Part shown: one piece after another, positions 1 to 8,463 of the stretch | Position numbering within the stretch: the stretch's first letter is position 1 | Layout of the letters: the number at the start of each line of letters is the position of its first letter | Assembly (NCBI GenBank): GCA_022709425.1 | Contig: JAKLIW010000003.1 | Coordinates: forward strand, 1-64,000 | Length of the DNA: 64,000 nt | From: a bacterium | Lineage (GTDB): Bacteria > UBP6 > UBA1177 > JAKLFG01 | Direction of reading: 5' to 3' | Made by a program: the position numbers and the translations under genes | Notes under the pieces: model-generated | What the model saw: only the letters and a program-made list of their open reading frames with translations | What the model was told of the DNA's origin: nothing | Database searches by the model: none

Positions 1-386
1 AGGAAGGAGAAATGCTCGATCTCCGCAATCGGCCTCGCACCGATGACCATGCTCGCCTGGCCGCGCAGAATCGGGTCGACCAGTGCCGGTATGCACCGAG
101 CGTCGTATTGGTTGTCGGCGTCGGTATTGACGATGATGTCGGCCTGAAGCGTCAGCGCCGTGTGAAGGCCGGTCATGAACGCGGCGGCAAGCCCGCGGTT
201 GGCGGTATGGCGCACCACCGTCGCGCCGAGCGACCGGGCGACCGCCGAGGTGTCGTCGGCCGATCCGTCGTCGATGACCAGCACCGTTATCTCGTCGATG
301 CCGTCTATCTTCTTGGGCAGGTCGGCGACGGTGGCGGGCAGGTGCTGAGCCTCATTGTAACAGGGTATCTGGATGACGAGCTTCAT
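1..386 (-). CDS. Family 2 glycosyltransferase (DPM1-like), N-terminal part, cut by window edge
   Basis: The minus strand is open from an ATG at 386 to the window edge (about 128 codons). It begins [16 protein letters not shown] and continues with a [10 protein letters not shown] nucleotide-sugar site, an [15 protein letters not shown] helix and NTDADNQYD, the DXD-type metal site. This is the GT-A fold of family 2 transferases of the dolichyl-phosphate-mannose synthase type, which move a sugar from a nucleotide donor to a lipid carrier or polysaccharide. AGGGAG lies just upstream of the ATG. The acceptor and the C-terminus cannot be judged because the gene is truncated by the window, not by mutation. 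Confidence 0.88.
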   Translation of the reverse strand, partial: MKLVIQIPCYNEAQHLPATVADLPKKIDGIDEITVLVIDDGSADDTSAVARSLGATVVRHTANRGLAAAFMTGLHTALTLQADIIVNTDADNQYDARCIPALVDPILRGQASMVIGARPIAEIEHFSF

Positions 387-470
387 GGCAACTCCCTTTG
401 AACTTTTTCACTATAATAGCGGTAGGAGAAAAGGCAAGTTTTGGGGGAGGTGGAAAGAGAACGGTAAAAG

Positions 471-498
471 TTGCATGCCGTCAGGCAAAAGATATACT
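471..498 (+). promoter_or_regulatory. Sigma70-type promoter of the nucleoside transporter gene
   Basis: TTGCAT at 471-476 and TATACT at 493-498 are separated by 16 bp and lie 30 bp upstream of the start codon at 528. No other gene in this orientation lies nearby. Confidence 0.6.
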
Positions 499-527
499 TC
501 GGCAGATCATTAAGGAACGAGGTCGCC

Positions 528-1724
528 ATGTACCAGTTCTTGAGTTTCATCGGCATTTTCGTGTTCGTCCTGCTTGCGTGGCTCCTGTCGGAGGACCGCA
601 AACGGTTCAGCTGGCGCATCGTCGTGATGGGGGTCGTCGTCCAGCTCCTCTTCGCGCTGTTCATCCTCAAGACGGCGCCGGGCGAGTGGATCTTCGACAT
701 CGTCAACCGCGTCTTCGCCAAGATGATGCAGTTCACCGACGCCGGGAGCGAATTCGTCTTCGGCGGTCTGCTCAAGGAATGGTCCTTCGCGCTCAAGATA
801 CTGCCCACCATCATCTTCTTCTCGTCGTTCTTCACGGTGCTTTACTACTTCGGCATCCTCCAGAAGGTGGTCAAGGGGTTCGCGTTCGTGTTCCGCTATC
901 TGTTCGGCACCTCGGGCGCCGAATCGCTGTCGGCGGCGGCCAATATCTTCATCGGTCAGACCGAAGCGCCGCTCATGATACGGCCCTATGTCGAATCGAT
1001 GACCCGGTCGGAACTCATGTGCGTGATGAGCGGCGGCATGGCGACCATCGCGGGCGGCGTGATGGCGGCCTACGTCGGGATGGGAGTGAGCGCGGGGCAT
1101 CTGATGGCGGCGTCGGTCATGTCGGCCCCCGCCGCGATCATGTTCGCCAAGATCATGGTGCCCGAGACCGGCAAACCGGTCACCGCGGGCGGCGGCATGA
1201 TAGATATCCCGATAGTCGACCGCAACGCGCTCGAAGCGGCGGCGCGCGGCGCCTCCGAAGGGGTCTTCCTCGCGATAAATGTCGCGGCGATGCTACTCGC
1301 CTTCATCGCCTTCGTCGCCTTCTTCAACTACTTCTTCGGCTTTGCCGGCGTCACGATGGAACAGGTGCTCGGCTGGGTGATGGCGCCGCTCGCTCTCTGC
1401 ATGGGGGTGCCGTGGGACGAGGCGATGCAGGTCGGCGTGTTCCTCGGCGAGAAGACGATACTCAACGAATTCGTCGCCTACGCCCATCTGGCCGACGGGA
1501 TCAAGGCGGGGACGAGCCAGCTCTCGGAGCGCTCGGTCATCATCGCCACCTACGCGCTGTGCGGCTTCGCCAACCTCGGCTCCATCGCGATACAGATCGG
1601 CGGCATCGGGACGATGGCCCCGTCGCGGCGCGGCGAGATAGCGGCGCTCGGCATCAAGTCGATGATCGCCGGAACGCTCGCCAGTTTCGTCACCGCCAAT
1701 ATCGCCGGGATGCTGATATCGTGA
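528..1724 (+). CDS. Concentrative nucleoside transporter (CNT/NupC family)
   Basis: 398-residue polytopic inner-membrane protein that imports nucleosides with a cation gradient. It shows CNT hallmarks: a GQTEAP motif in the first half, a Gly-rich SGGMATIAGGVMAAYVGMG hairpin, NEFVAY in the second half and a GFANLGSIAIQIGG segment. Length matches bacterial NupC (about 400). The ATG at 528 is preferred over an upstream in-frame TTG because AGGAACGAGG sits in front of it and translation from there opens directly with a membrane helix. It is monocistronic, with its own promoter. The substrate (purine or pyrimidine) and coupling ion cannot be read from the sequence. Confidence 0.92.
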   Translation: MYQFLSFIGIFVFVLLAWLLSEDRKRFSWRIVVMGVVVQLLFALFILKTAPGEWIFDIVNRVFAKMMQFTDAGSEFVFGGLLKEWSFALKILPTIIFFSSFFTVLYYFGILQKVVKGFAFVFRYLFGTSGAESLSAAANIFIGQTEAPLMIRPYVESMTRSELMCVMSGGMATIAGGVMAAYVGMGVSAGHLMAASVMSAPAAIMFAKIMVPETGKPVTAGGGMIDIPIVDRNALEAAARGASEGVFLAINVAAMLLAFIAFVAFFNYFFGFAGVTMEQVLGWVMAPLALCMGVPWDEAMQVGVFLGEKTILNEFVAYAHLADGIKAGTSQLSERSVIIATYALCGFANLGSIAIQIGGIGTMAPSRRGEIAALGIKSMIAGTLASFVTANIAGMLIS

Positions 1725-1762
1725 GTCGTGAAAAGTGAGAAGTGAAGAGTGAGCGGTGAAGA
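1721..1762 (+). repeat. Heptameric short tandem repeat, GTGANNN x6
   Basis: Six consecutive heptads begin GTGA: GTGAGTC, GTGAAAA, GTGAGAA, GTGAAGA, GTGAGCG, GTGAAGA. The first includes the stop codon of the transporter gene. The same heptad family recurs in reverse orientation at 27156-27190. Confidence 0.8.
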
Positions 1763-1789
1763 GTAGGGGCGCGTCAGCGGCACGCCCGG
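1763..1789. repeat. GTAGGGGCG...CGCCCGG hairpin element, copy 1
   Basis: GTAGGGGCG at 1763-1771 and CGCCCGG at 1783-1789 flank a short loop; GGGCGCG can pair with CACGCCC (one G-T type mismatch). It abuts the heptad repeat. A second copy with the same ends lies at 5077-5104. Confidence 0.55.
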
Positions 1790-1839
1790 TTGAAAGGTTG
1801 AACGGGAGTTGAGAAGTTGAGACACTATATGAGGCACCC

Positions 1840-3339
1840 ATGACACACACTCGTTCCAGCGGCATCATCCTTCACCCCGCGGCGCTTCCCGGTCCCGGTC
1901 CCATCGGCACGCTGGGCGCAACGGCGCGCCGGTTCGTCGACTGGCTCGCGGTGGGCAAACAGTCGCTCTGGCAGATACTGCCGCTCACGCCCACCTCCTA
2001 CGACGGCTGTCCCTACAACTCGCACTCGGCCTTCGCGGGGAACCCGTGGTTGATAGATGCCGATCTCCTCGCCGAAGAGGGACTGCTCCCCGACGGCGCG
2101 CCGTTCCGCGTCCCGGCCCCCGATCCGCGCCGCGTCAATTTCGACATGGCGCGCGACCAGTCGGACGCGATGCTCCGCGCCGCCTTCGCCACCTTCCAGA
2201 AGAGGCGCGATAAATTCGACGAATTCGCGAAATTCCGCACCGCGGCGAGCCACTGGCTCGGCGACTACGCGCTCTACGCGGCGCTCCGCGAGAAGTTCGG
2301 CACCACCTGCTGGCACGAATGGCCGGTCGAATACCGCGAACGGCGTCCCGCGTCGCTCGCCCGCTTCATGCAGGAATCGGCCGACGACATCCTGCGCCAC
2401 CAGTTCATCCAGTGGCTGTTCCACCGCCAGTGGGACGCGCTCAAAAAGTACGCGGGCGATCGCGGCATCCGCATCGTCGGCGATATCCCGATATTCGTCT
2501 CGTTCGACAGCGCGGACGTCTGGGCGCATCAGGACTATTTCCTCCTCAAGAACGGCAAACGGACCTTCCTCGCGGGGGTGCCGCCCGATTACTTCTCGCC
2601 GACGGGGCAACTCTGGGGCAACCCGCTCTACGACTGGAAGCGGATGGAGGAGGACGGGTTCGACTGGTGGAAGAAGCGGTTCGCGTGGTCGTTCCGCCTC
2701 TTCGACATCGTCCGCATCGACCACTTCCGCGGGTTCGCGGCGTGCTGGGCGGTGCCGGCGGGCGACGATACGGCGGTGAACGGGAAATGGCGCAAGAGCC
2801 CCGGCAAGAAACTCTTCGACGCGCTGAAAGCGCATTTCGGCGAACTGCCGGTCATCGCCGAAGACCTCGGCGTCATATCGGAGGATGTGGTCGAACTGCG
2901 CGAGCACGGCGGCTTCCCCGGGATGAAGGTGCTCCAGTTCGGGTTCGCGTCGCCCGACAACGCGTTCCTGCCGCACAATTTCACGACCCCCAACTGCGCC
3001 GTCTATACCGGGACGCACGACAACGACACGGTGATGGGGTGGTATCGCGGCATCTACGAACACGACCGTCAACAGGTCAACCGCTATCTCGGTCTGCGGT
3101 GGGGCGACAGCCCGGCGTGGGCGCTCATCCGGCTTGCCTACGGGAGCGTGGCGAAGTACGCGGTCTGTCCGCTGCAGGATGTGCTGGGGATGGGGTCTGA
3201 GGCGCGGTTCAATACGCCGGGGACGGTCGGGCTCCACAACTGGACCTTCCGGTTCACGCACGACGATATCCGCGATGAGGCGGCGTGGGGGCTCGCCGAA
3301 CTCGCGTGGCTCTACAACCGCAACGAGCGGCAGGAATAG
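1840..3339 (+). CDS. malQ: 4-alpha-glucanotransferase (amylomaltase)
   Basis: 499-residue cytoplasmic GH77 enzyme that transfers alpha-1,4-glucan segments between maltodextrins. All catalytic landmarks are visible: SYDGCPYNSHSAFAGNP near the N-terminus, the nucleophile Asp in VRIDHFRGF, the acid/base Glu in VIAEDLG and the transition-state Asp in YTGTHDNDT. Length fits the compact bacterial amylomaltase (about 500) without an N-terminal extension. Neighbours are unrelated, so there is no maltose operon here; the role is probably glycogen or maltodextrin recycling. Confidence 0.96.
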   Translation: MTHTRSSGIILHPAALPGPGPIGTLGATARRFVDWLAVGKQSLWQILPLTPTSYDGCPYNSHSAFAGNPWLIDADLLAEEGLLPDGAPFRVPAPDPRRVNFDMARDQSDAMLRAAFATFQKRRDKFDEFAKFRTAASHWLGDYALYAALREKFGTTCWHEWPVEYRERRPASLARFMQESADDILRHQFIQWLFHRQWDALKKYAGDRGIRIVGDIPIFVSFDSADVWAHQDYFLLKNGKRTFLAGVPPDYFSPTGQLWGNPLYDWKRMEEDGFDWWKKRFAWSFRLFDIVRIDHFRGFAACWAVPAGDDTAVNGKWRKSPGKKLFDALKAHFGELPVIAEDLGVISEDVVELREHGGFPGMKVLQFGFASPDNAFLPHNFTTPNCAVYTGTHDNDTVMGWYRGIYEHDRQQVNRYLGLRWGDSPAWALIRLAYGSVAKYAVCPLQDVLGMGSEARFNTPGTVGLHNWTFRFTHDDIRDEAAWGLAELAWLYNRNERQE

Positions 3340-3408
3340 TGTCGGCATTGTTACCATACAATTGATTAGGATATTTGATAAATGGTCATCAGAAAAAAGG
3401 AGAATGAA

Positions 3409-4392
3409 ATGAGAATCGTCGTTTTTTATGGTCTTCTTTTTGTTGCATGTTTGTCAATTATCGGTTGTGAAGATGAAAATGACACTGCTTATACCGAAAA
3501 GACTTTCATTGAAAAGCGCATTGCTATGCAGTGCAATCGATACAAGGAATGTGATCAAACCCACTTTTTTGATTTATACGCCTCAGTGGACGACTGTATC
3601 AAAGAAGAAAAGGAGAAGATCGACACGAATATAAACGATATCGATTTTACTTATGATTCTGTTTGCAAGGGGAAGGAAGTGTTTGATGCGGTTGCGGCAA
3701 AGGAGTATGTTTCGTGTATGAACAAAGCCTCCTGTTCGGCATGGGAAAGTGGCGATTTGTGTTCTCAGTATGCGGCATCTATCTGCACTGGGACACAATG
3801 TGAGCAAGATGGGGATTGTGGAGACGAGACAAAATATTACTGCAATGAGGTTGAGAATAAGTGTCTAGAAAAATATGGTATAGGCTATCCGTGTTCTGGC
3901 GATGGTACCATTTGCGACTGGTCCAATCAAAAACTGCTGAGATGCCAAAATGGGGGTTTGGTTTTCGTTGAAGATTGTGCTGCTAAAGGCGTAGCATGTC
4001 AAGATGGTGAGTGCGCGGGACCGGGCAATAACTGTACCGGTACCGGGTCTTCCTGTTCCGGCGACAAGATAGTTGTCTGTATTGATGGCAGTTGGGTTGA
4101 TTCGACTGACTGTGCTGCACAGAATAAGAGTTGTGTCGAAGAAGCGAACGGTGCCGTTTGCCAAGGCTCGTCCGATAATGATTCGGAAACAGAAGATGAG
4201 GTAGAAATAGATGTTATTAATGATGCAGATAGCGTCAACTCAAACTGCGGCAACGATAAGACCGACATTGGCGAAGCCTGTGACGGTGATGCGAAAGATT
4301 GTACCACGATCCCCGGCGGCGGATATACGGGCGGTTTTGCTGAATGTAAGAAAGATTGTACTGGATACGATACAGCTACTTGTCTGAATTGA
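3409..4392 (+). CDS. AT-rich Cys-rich lipoprotein of unknown function
   Basis: 327 residues. The N-terminus has a short hydrophobic stretch and the lipobox LSIIGC, so the mature protein should be lipidated at Cys20. The body is Cys-rich, with repeated C-x(4-6)-C spacing such as CEQDGDCGDE and CAGPGNNCTGTGSSCSGD. An acidic segment (DNDSETEDEVEID) precedes a final domain, GEACDGDAKDC...CKKDCTGYDTATC, of a kind common in myxobacterial exported proteins. AAGGAG lies 5 bp before the ATG at 3409. Base composition is clearly more AT-rich than the neighbours, suggesting recent acquisition or weak codon selection. No enzymatic motif is seen. Confidence 0.75.
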   Translation: MRIVVFYGLLFVACLSIIGCEDENDTAYTEKTFIEKRIAMQCNRYKECDQTHFFDLYASVDDCIKEEKEKIDTNINDIDFTYDSVCKGKEVFDAVAAKEYVSCMNKASCSAWESGDLCSQYAASICTGTQCEQDGDCGDETKYYCNEVENKCLEKYGIGYPCSGDGTICDWSNQKLLRCQNGGLVFVEDCAAKGVACQDGECAGPGNNCTGTGSSCSGDKIVVCIDGSWVDSTDCAAQNKSCVEEANGAVCQGSSDNDSETEDEVEIDVINDADSVNSNCGNDKTDIGEACDGDAKDCTTIPGGGYTGGFAECKKDCTGYDTATCLN

Positions 4393-4453
4393 GTTACTCA
4401 AAGTAGAATCATTAAAGCTGAGAAATTCAGCGTCTTCTAAACATTGTCCGTTT

Positions 4454-4474
4454 CTGGTATCTGGCATCTGGGGT
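4454..4474 (+). repeat. Short heptameric repeat, CTGGNRT x3
   Basis: Three adjacent heptads, CTGGTAT, CTGGCAT and CTGGGGT, lie in the 119-bp spacer between the Cys-rich lipoprotein gene and the toxin gene. Nothing else is seen in this spacer. Confidence 0.5.
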
Positions 4475-4511
4475 CAGGGTGTTTCTTGTCTAGCTATGAG
4501 GGGAGTTGCCG

Positions 4512-4766
4512 TCAGTAATGGTACCGTAACTGCGCTATCTGCACCGTGTCGGCCTCGACCCGGTACACGATCCGGTGCTCCGCATCTATCCGCCGCGACC
4601 ACCACCCCTGCAACGCATGCTGCAGCGGCTCCGGCTTCCCGATCCCGCGATACCGATTGCGCTGAATGTCCCTGATGAGTTCGTTGATCCGCTCGATCTT
4701 CTTACGGTCGTGCGCCTGCCAGTACTGATAATCCTCCCACGCATGTTCCGAGAAGACCAGTTTCAT
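4512..4766 (-). CDS. yoeB: Toxin YoeB (RelE-superfamily ribosome-dependent mRNA endoribonuclease)
   Basis: 84 residues, the exact length of E. coli YoeB, and alignable with it throughout: WEDYQYW near the N-terminus, INELI helix, GKPEPLQHAL, GWWSRRIDAEHRIVYRV and the C-terminal RYHY with the catalytic His and terminal Tyr. Glu and Arg of the active site (SRRI..EHR) are intact, so the toxin looks functional. The family binds the ribosomal A site and cuts mRNA at translating codons. The start overlaps the antitoxin stop by 4 bp (ATGA), giving translational coupling in the order antitoxin-toxin. Confidence 0.96.
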   Translation of the reverse strand: MKLVFSEHAWEDYQYWQAHDRKKIERINELIRDIQRNRYRGIGKPEPLQHALQGWWSRRIDAEHRIVYRVEADTVQIAQLRYHY

Positions 4767-5014
4767 GCGGCGAGCTTCCGCTCCTTGCCCTTCCCCTTGC
4801 CCAACTCCTCGATCGACTCAAGGAGCCGCCGCGCGTTCTTCGGCGCGCCGAGCAGATAGGCCGTCTCCTGAAGCGCCTCGTAGTCGGCCATCGAAAGCAT
4901 CACCACCGTTTCGTTGTTGCGCCGCGTGATGACCGCCGGGGTCCGGTCGTCGCAGACACTCTTCATGACGCCCGCGAAATTGCGCCGCGCCTCGCTGTAG
5001 GTCAGTACCGTCAT
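4763..5014 (-). CDS. yefM: Antitoxin YefM (Phd/YefM family)
   Basis: 83 residues, same length as E. coli YefM. The N-terminal half (TYSEARRNFAGVMKSVCDD, then ITRRNNETVVMLSMADYEAL) is the Phd/YefM DNA-binding fold; ETAYLLGAPKNARRLLESI is the conserved linker before a basic C-terminal toxin-binding tail. ATG at 5014 is chosen over upstream in-frame starts because it reproduces the family N-terminus and leaves the operator upstream. It neutralises YoeB and, with it, represses the operon. Confidence 0.96.
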   Translation of the reverse strand: MTVLTYSEARRNFAGVMKSVCDDRTPAVITRRNNETVVMLSMADYEALQETAYLLGAPKNARRLLESIEELGKGKGKERKLAA

Positions 5015-5026
5015 GGCACCCTCCAT

Positions 5027-5045
5027 CTTGTACAAGAAACCGTAC
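5027..5045 (-). promoter_or_regulatory. YefM-YoeB operator: long and short TGTACA/GTAC palindromes
   Basis: CTTGTACAAG (5027-5036) is a perfect 10-bp palindrome with the TGTACA core known for YefM operators. A second core, GTAC at 5042-5045, lies exactly 12 bp away centre to centre, which matches the spacing of the long and short repeats as I recall it for the E. coli operator. The second core overlaps the likely -10 element. Confidence 0.75.
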
Positions 5046-5067
5046 CACACGGCAGAGTGAATGTCAA
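5039..5067 (-). promoter_or_regulatory. Promoter of yefM-yoeB
   Basis: On the minus strand TTGACA (5062-5067) is followed after 17 bp by a weak -10, TACGGT (5039-5044). The -10 overlaps the short operator repeat, consistent with autorepression. Confidence 0.55.
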
Positions 5068-5076
5068 CACAAAATT

Positions 5077-5104
5077 GTAGGGGCGCTCCCATCGGGTCGC
5101 CCGG
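5077..5104. repeat. GTAGGGGCG...CGCCCGG hairpin element, copy 2
   Basis: GTAGGGGCG at 5077-5085 and CGCCCGG at 5098-5104 can form a short GGGCG/CGCCC stem. It matches the element at 1763-1789 and sits between the toxin-antitoxin promoter and the 3' end of the histidine kinase gene. Confidence 0.5.
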
Positions 5105-5111
5105 ATCTGAC

Positions 5112-7088
5112 TTAGCGTTCTATCGGGACCGTGAGGGTGAAGCGTGTCTGGCCGGGGCGTGACGATGAGAGTTCTATGGTGCCTTCCATGAGCCGCGCGA
5201 TCTTGCGGCAGATGGCGAGTCCGAGGCCGTTGCCCTCCTTTTTGGTCGTGAAGAAGGGGTCGAAGATGTGGTCGCACGCCTCTTCCGGTATGCCGGGCCC
5301 GGTATCGGTCACCTCAAGGATGAGGGCGGTCCCTTTTTCACGGATGGTCACGGTCACTTCACCGGGGTTCCCGGACTGCTCTATCGCCTGCAGAGCGTTG
5401 TTGATGAGGTTTATCGCGAGATAGCGCAGGCGGTCCCAGTCGAGTCGGCAGCGCTTGGGGATGGGTGGTTCGAACCGTATCGGGACCGCTGCGGCGAGGT
5501 AGGTGCGCTGAAGATCGGCGACGAATTCTTCGAGCGATCCGTCGGCCGGTTCGAGTTTGATGTTGCGGCCGAAGAGGAGCATCTTTTCGACGGTGTCGTT
5601 GAGTCGTTTAAGTTCGCGGTGGGCGATATCGAGGTATTCGGGATCGAATGCGGTCCCGGCGCGCAGCGAATCGTTGAGGACATCGAGGTTGAACATCGCC
5701 GAGGTGAGCGGCGTCCGTATCTCGTGGGCGATGACCGAGACCATATTGCCCGTTTCGGTGAAATACTCCGCCTCGCGCAACTGCCGTTCCTTGCGCAGGA
5801 TGAGCGAGAACAGAGAAAGGCGCAGGTAGTTGTCGGCGGCGACGGCGGTGAGCGCGGCTATGCCCCGCGCCGCGGCGGCCGACAGCCCTTTACCGCGGAT
5901 GGCGAGCACGCCGAAGAGCAGACCCTTTTCGCGCAGCGGGATCAGGAGATCGGCGCCGATGCGGGCGCACTCTTCCTCCAGCAGTCCCGACGGCGCGGCG
6001 TGGCGCAGGAGATGATCCTCCTCCCCGTCGGAGAACCATTCGACGATGAGGCTTTCCTCGAGCGTCGGATCGAACGAGCGCAGATCGCCCAGCTCGGTGA
6101 GCCGTTCGTCCTCATCGGAGAACAGGATGTAGCGCGCGTCGGCGATGCCGCGGAATGAATGGCGCAAGGTCGAATCGAATAGCCGCAACAGTTCCTGATG
6201 GGTCGTCGCGCTTGCGGCGCGGGCGCGGAAGGAGGCCACGACCCGTTCATAATATGCCTGATTGAGCGATGCGTAACGGTAAAAACGGTCGGCGAGCCAC
6301 AGGGCGGCGGCGGCGAAGAGGTTGATCGTCAGGAAGGCGCCGAAGGTGGCCGGGATGAGGAAGGAGCGGGTCGGCAGATTGTTCGATATGAGGACGCGCA
6401 ACGGGAAAAGTTCCAACCAGACGAACCCGAGCGGCAGGGTGAAGATGATGACCAGCAGCACCAGCGGCGCGGTGAGCGGGATGTCGCGCGAGATGCGCCG
6501 CGACAGGAACAAGAGCGCGCCGACGATGGCCAGCACCACGGGGACGGCCACGAGGAAGGGCGTGATGATCAGAAGCTGCAGGCCGACGGTCGCGGAGATG
6601 CCGATGAGGAGCGGCGGCAGAGCGGCGAGCCCGACGGTGATGTTGGCCGACCGGCGCATCTCGGGGCGCAGATAGCGCTGTTTGCGCGCGATGAAGAAGA
6701 GTGCGGCGGCAAAGAAGAAGAGGGTCGAGAACGCCGTTGCCGGAGCGGCGAAGCGCGGGTCGGCGCTGAAAAAGGAAAGGAACAGCAGATCGGCCGCCGC
6801 GAAAAGGATGTTCCAGCGGAGCGGCGGTACGAGGGCATTGGGAAAGGTATAGATGTAGAGGGTGAAAAGCGTCTGCAGGGCGAGCAGGGCGGCGAAGAAA
6901 AGGATCGAAAAGAAGGGGAAGTAACTCGCCGAGGCGACGCTGAACAGCAGTCCCAGCGAGAGCAGCGAGAGTCCGGCGAAGATGCCGTCGGGGGTCCGTT
7001 TGCCCGATATGACGATGCGCCACGCCAGAGCGATGTAGACCGTCAGTACCGTGAACAGCGCCGCCGAGACCCACGCCGGTTCAAACAT
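5112..7088 (-). CDS. Membrane sensor histidine kinase with multi-helix input and GAF-like domain
   Basis: 658 residues. The first ~285 residues form eight or so hydrophobic helices; residues ~300-430 resemble a GAF domain (DADYR-type ILFSDEDERL, LLIPLREKGLLFGVLAIRG). The kinase core follows: H-box VIAHEIRTPLTS with phospho-accepting His near 455, N-box NLINNALQAIE, G1 DTGPGIPEE, F DPFFTTKKEGNGLGLAI. It starts 8 bp inside the end of the NtrC-type regulator gene, so the two form a cognate two-component pair. The input signal is unknown; co-transcription with a glycosyltransferase suggests an envelope cue. Alternative: a PEP-CTERM PrsK-like kinase, which shares this layout of N-terminal helices, GAF and kinase core. 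Confidence 0.92.
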   Translation of the reverse strand: MFEPAWVSAALFTVLTVYIALAWRIVISGKRTPDGIFAGLSLLSLGLLFSVASASYFPFFSILFFAALLALQTLFTLYIYTFPNALVPPLRWNILFAAADLLFLSFFSADPRFAAPATAFSTLFFFAAALFFIARKQRYLRPEMRRSANITVGLAALPPLLIGISATVGLQLLIITPFLVAVPVVLAIVGALLFLSRRISRDIPLTAPLVLLVIIFTLPLGFVWLELFPLRVLISNNLPTRSFLIPATFGAFLTINLFAAAALWLADRFYRYASLNQAYYERVVASFRARAASATTHQELLRLFDSTLRHSFRGIADARYILFSDEDERLTELGDLRSFDPTLEESLIVEWFSDGEEDHLLRHAAPSGLLEEECARIGADLLIPLREKGLLFGVLAIRGKGLSAAAARGIAALTAVAADNYLRLSLFSLILRKERQLREAEYFTETGNMVSVIAHEIRTPLTSAMFNLDVLNDSLRAGTAFDPEYLDIAHRELKRLNDTVEKMLLFGRNIKLEPADGSLEEFVADLQRTYLAAAVPIRFEPPIPKRCRLDWDRLRYLAINLINNALQAIEQSGNPGEVTVTIREKGTALILEVTDTGPGIPEEACDHIFDPFFTTKKEGNGLGLAICRKIARLMEGTIELSSSRPGQTRFTLTVPIER

Positions 7089-8463
7089 CCTTCGTTATCC
7101 CGTATTCTTCGAGTTTCTTGTCCAGCGTGGGGCGGGTGATGCCGAGCGTGGAGGCGGTGTTCCCCTTATGGTAATGGGAGGCGCGATAGACCAGATCGAT
7201 ATAGCGCCGCTCTATCTCCTTGAGCGGCACCAGTTCGCCCGCCGGCGGTAGGATGCCGTCGGGACAGGGCGCGCCGCCGCCGGTCATGCCGCGCAATTCC
7301 GCGTCGAGGGTATCGCGGGTGAGAATGCGGTCCTTCGACGCGATCGCCGCTTTGACGATGAGATTCTCCAGTTCGCGTATATTGCCGGGCCACGGGTATT
7401 CCTTCAGCACGGCGATCCCTTCCCGGGTCACTCCTTCGATGCGGGTATGCATCTGGAAGTTGGTCTTGCGTACGAAGTGGGGGACGAGCAGGTCTATGTC
7501 CTCGAGATGTTCCCGCAGGGGCGGTATCCGCAGATGGACGACATTGAGCCGGTAGTAGAGGTCTTCGCGGAAACGGCCGGCCCGCACCTCGGCTTCAAGG
7601 TCGCGGTTGGTCACCGCGATGATGCGGCCGGTGAAGGCGCGCGGCGTCACGGCGCCGACCGGAAAATATTCCCGTTCCTGCAGAAGGCGCAGGAGTTTTG
7701 CTTGCAGTACCGGCGGTATCTCGGTGATCTCGTCGAGCAGCAGCGTACCGTCGCCTACCATCCCCAGTTTTCCTTCGGAGGCCTTTTCCGCGCCGGTGAA
7801 ACTTCCTTTCACATGGCCCATGAGCTCCGATTCGATGAGATTCTCCGGCAGAGCGGCGCAGTTCACGGCGATCCACGGCGCGGCGCCGCCGGTCATGGTG
7901 CGGTGTATCGCCCGGGCCACGACCTCTTTGCCGCATCCGCTTTCGCCGCTGATGAGGACCATCGCCTTGTTGGTCGCGAGTCCCGCTATCTGTTTGTATA
8001 TCTCGACCATGGCGGGGGAGCGGCCGACGATCTCCTCTTCCAGCGGCCCGGCGGCGCCCACCAGAAAGGCCACCGTTTCGCTCATCCGTATCTTTTCGAA
8101 ACTGCGCTGAAGGGTGAGCCGCAGTTTCTCGAGCGGTATCGGTTTGGTGAGGAAATCATACGAGCCGAGCTGGGTCGCTTTGACCGCTGCGGCCAAGTCG
8201 CCGTAGGCCGTTATCGTGATGCACAGCGGCATAGCGTCGCCGAGCGTCCCGCGCATCTTCTCGAGCAGTTCAAGACCGTTCATCCGGGGCATGTTGATGT
8301 CCATCAGCACCACGTCGGGATGCTCCGCGGTGACGGCCTCCCATCCCTCTATGCCGTCACGCGCCGTGACGACCGCATACCCTTCGCTGCGCAGGAATTT
8401 CTCGAAGCTTCGTCGGATCGAGGGATCGTCGTCAACGATCAGTATCTTCCATGGCTTCTTCAT
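7081..8463 (-). CDS. Sigma54-dependent response regulator (NtrC family)
   Basis: 460 residues in three parts. Receiver: acidic DDD at 11-13, phospho-acceptor Asp55 in LMDINMP, Lys107. AAA+ domain: Walker A GESGCGKE (173-180), and GSFTGA (220-225), a variant of the sigma54-contact loop GAFTGA with Ser for Ala. C-terminal Fis-type helix-turn-helix in the last ~45 residues (NTASTLGITRPTLDKKL). ATG at 8463 begins the receiver directly, so the upstream in-frame extension is rejected. It overlaps the glycosyltransferase gene upstream by 32 bp and the kinase gene downstream by 8 bp. PrsR-like regulators share this architecture. Targets are unknown; I found no convincing -24/-12 site. Confidence 0.95.
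   Translation of the reverse strand: MKKPWKILIVDDDPSIRRSFEKFLRSEGYAVVTARDGIEGWEAVTAEHPDVVLMDINMPRMNGLELLEKMRGTLGDAMPLCITITAYGDLAAAVKATQLGSYDFLTKPIPLEKLRLTLQRSFEKIRMSETVAFLVGAAGPLEEEIVGRSPAMVEIYKQIAGLATNKAMVLISGESGCGKEVVARAIHRTMTGGAAPWIAVNCAALPENLIESELMGHVKGSFTGAEKASEGKLGMVGDGTLLLDEITEIPPVLQAKLLRLLQEREYFPVGAVTPRAFTGRIIAVTNRDLEAEVRAGRFREDLYYRLNVVHLRIPPLREHLEDIDLLVPHFVRKTNFQMHTRIEGVTREGIAVLKEYPWPGNIRELENLIVKAAIASKDRILTRDTLDAELRGMTGGGAPCPDGILPPAGELVPLKEIERRYIDLVYRASHYHKGNTASTLGITRPTLDKKLEEYGITKDV

Noticed and set aside
1825..3357. 510-codon minus-strand ORF opposite malQ
   Set aside because: High-GC antisense shadow; malQ on the plus strand has every catalytic motif.
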